From NCBI GenBank assembly GCA_003427395.1, contig BFEA01000005.1, forward strand, positions 7,171,034 to 7,235,033: a DNA stretch of 64,000 nt, read 5' to 3'. The position numbers were made by a program, and so were the translations under genes. Below are positions 62,354 through 64,000 of the stretch, piece by piece. How positions within the stretch are numbered: position 1 is the stretch's first letter; every line of letters starts with the position of its first letter. The notes beneath the pieces are model-generated. The model worked only from the letters and a program-made list of their open reading frames with translations. It did no database searches and was not told where the DNA came from. The stretch is from Chara braunii (Eukaryota > Streptophyta > Charophyceae > Charales > Characeae).

Positions 62354-63030
62354 GCCAGTGCGTACAACAATAGCGTGCACTTAGCCACCTGTCGTACTCC
62401 CAATGAGTTGCACAAGTCCTTTAGACCATGCAGACCATTTGAGGGACTTAACCGGGATCAGATTCATAGGCTACCGCTCGATATTAGGAGTTTGCGATAC
62501 AGCACGAAAAGGAGTTAGCTACCGTCGTTGAGAACCTCACGAAGGCCCAGCACCGAATGATAGAGCAAGCTAACAAGCACCGCCGACCGTCGTAGTTTCA
62601 AGTAGGCGACCTAGTCTGGGTCAAGTCCAAAGAGTTTGCTCCTGAGGAAAACATTTCCCAGAAGTTACTGCCAGCATACAGGGGACCGTGGCCAGTTTTA
62701 GAAGTTTAGGGCGGAGAGGATGGTCCGTCCTACACAATAGAGATCCCAGCACACCTCCACACCTACCCCGTGTTCCATGCATCAAAGTTGTTGCCGTGTG
62801 TCACAAGCCAACAGTTTCCATCAAGATATGACATTGAGTGCATTGTAGGTGAAGACGTATTCAGAACAAGAGGTAGAGGTCGTCCCCAGAAACAGTACAA
62901 GGGTTTGATTTGTTTATCAGGAACCCGAGAACGATCGCTGGTTTACTAGGACAGAACTTCTAGAAACTGCTCCCGACGTAGTTAGGGCCTACGAGAGGGA
63001 AAAGAAAGGTAAAAATCCGATCTTGGACTG
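62354..63030 (+). pseudogene. Integrase C-terminal part of element F
   Basis: ASAYNNSVHLATCRTPNELH to 62518, then, in other frames, FQVGDLVWVKSKEF-like sequence, KLLPAYRGPWPVLEV, a stop, and HLHTYPVFHASKLLPCVT. The last part (RGRPQKQYK) ends with several stops. The closest visible relative is the integrase tail of element A. Confidence 0.75.
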
Positions 63031-63057
63031 AAGTATTTTCGGAGGACCTCAAATTTA

Positions 63058-63069
63058 GGCCGGAGGGAG
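63058..63069 (+). promoter_or_regulatory. Polypurine tract of element F
   Basis: GGCCGGAGGGAG is immediately followed by TG of the LTR. Element A has the related GGCCGGCGAGAG in the same place. Confidence 0.65.
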
Positions 63070-64000
63070 TGAAATGGTATCCACCTGTTAGCAGTAGTGA
63101 ACGCAGATCCCAGGGCTCGATCCCTAGTTCTCACCTTACCTGTGTACAGTACCTGTGTCGACCCCGAGAGTTGAACCCGTGACCTGTGTGTTCGCAGCAG
63201 TTGGTAGGCTGTTGTAGGTCCGTAGGTCGTAGGGGTTCGATCTGTAGACCTGTCAAGTAGGAGTCTTAGTGAGTTCTAGAAGTCGTAGCTGTAGGAGTTC
63301 TGAAGGGTCAAGGTCGTAGCTGCGACAGTCCTGAAAGGTCAAGGTCGTAGCTGCTACAGTGTCGAAGGGCCAAGTCCACAAACTTCCGGAAGGTCCGGAA
63401 GTGGCCCTTCAAACGTTGCTCACAGCAGTCCAGAGGCAAGTGGGCAAGTGGTGGAGTCCACCTGTGCTGAGTCGGCGGTACCCAGTCCCAGTCTCACTAA
63501 GTCCAGTCTGCAAGTACCATGTGGGAATGTGTGCACTCAGGGCCTGGTGGACAGAGGCAGACCAACAAGTCACAGAAATATAAATCAAGAGGCAGCGCCC
63601 AGCCATTCATTCATTGCTGCGTAAGCCATGCGGAAACGCTGCTTGAGTGACTTGTGCGAGGTGGTCTGCAGAGCGCCCGAAGACAAAGTGGGCAGAGTAG
63701 AGGTTGAGTAGCCATAGCCAGCAGGGTTGAGCGGCCATAGACACCGTATGTGGTAGGCGAGTGTAGTCTGTGCGTGTGTGTGATACAGTGTGTCGCGTGT
63801 GGGATATCCAGGGTGATCCTATGTCGAGTGTGCGTGAACAGGGGAGTTGAGCACAGTGCCGAACAGAGAGTTGCACAGACACTGATGGGCCATAGCCTAT
63901 TGAAGCGAGCATGTATCTGGACTGTGTTTCCGGTTTCCATCTCTCTGAGCTTTGAGTGGGCGCTGAGCGCCAGTGTGACTTGTTATCTGTTTGCATGAGT
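63070..64000 (+). repeat. 3' LTR of element F (partial)
   Basis: It starts TGAAATGGTATCCACC. It aligns in inverse orientation with 16113-17254. By comparison about 170 bp of this LTR lie beyond the window. Confidence 0.75.

Larger units (their letters stand above)
62354..64000 (+). mobile_element. 3' end of gypsy element F (truncated at both ends)
   Basis: It begins inside the integrase at ASAYNNSVHLATCRTPNELH, homologous to element A, continues through the C-terminal domain (frames with stops), a polypurine tract and then an LTR that runs past the window end. Its left side is cut where element E's gag starts. Confidence 0.8.

Noticed and set aside
1-64000. CRISPR array, bacterial operons, rRNA genes
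   Set aside because: No regular short direct repeats with unique spacers, no operon-like gene runs and no rRNA signatures were seen.

Overview
The window looks like nuclear DNA of a repeat-rich eukaryote of the green lineage, most likely a streptophyte alga of the Chara type. The signs are Ty3/gypsy elements of several lineages (two with a chromodomain), primer sites of the plant TGGTATC and TGGCGCCGTTGCC kinds, TTTAGGG-like telomeric repeats, a Penelope-like element with a GIY-YIG domain upstream of the reverse transcriptase, and scaffold-type N gaps. No bacterial operon, CRISPR array or rRNA gene is visible. The organism name is an inference and was not checked against any database.

Layout. 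0.49-9.22 kb: gypsy element A on the minus strand, with paired LTRs of about 1.08 kb, a candidate 5-bp target duplication, a primer site, and a gag-pol that is broken but has most domains readable. 9.2-13.3 kb: tandem repeats, one complete hammerhead ribozyme, and three copies of a small terminal-inverted-repeat element. 13.36-14.23 kb: a possible small membrane-protein locus. 15.5-20.1 kb: repeats and a 5' LTR of another gypsy family. 20.1-21.3 kb: a second complete hammerhead next to an 810-bp gap. 21.98-27.81 kb: a Penelope-like element on the minus strand between pseudo-LTRs, with a gag-like ORF1 and a permuted GIY-YIG then RT order. 28.57-37.69 kb: gypsy element B on the plus strand, complete in layout but decayed. 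37.7-39.2 kb: hammerhead-derived tandem repeat and a pentapeptide-repeat locus. 39.4-43.8 kb: short repeats and gag-only element C, next to a 107-bp-arm palindrome. 43.8-48.6 kb: chromovirus D (plus). 49.7-54.4 kb: two RING-finger genes on the plus strand with the third complete hammerhead between them. 54.5-56.5 kb: LINE 3' remnant and minisatellites. 57.2-62.35 kb: chromovirus E (minus). 62.35-64.0 kb: the 3' end of gypsy element F, running off the window.

How the parts relate. Almost all coding capacity is retroelement. The elements share one plan (gag with a zinc knuckle, then protease, RT, RNase H and integrase), but each copy is broken in its own way. D and E have both lost the RT catalytic core, so they could move only with enzymes supplied by relatives. 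The 883-residue double-RING protein at 51.7-54.4 kb is the one clearly intact host-type gene, and a second RING ORF lies just upstream. The most unusual signals are a family of type III hammerhead ribozymes, all on the plus strand; the permuted Penelope-like element with a gag-like ORF; a group II intron RT fragment inside it; and a Nextera adapter left in the assembly at 61.17 kb.
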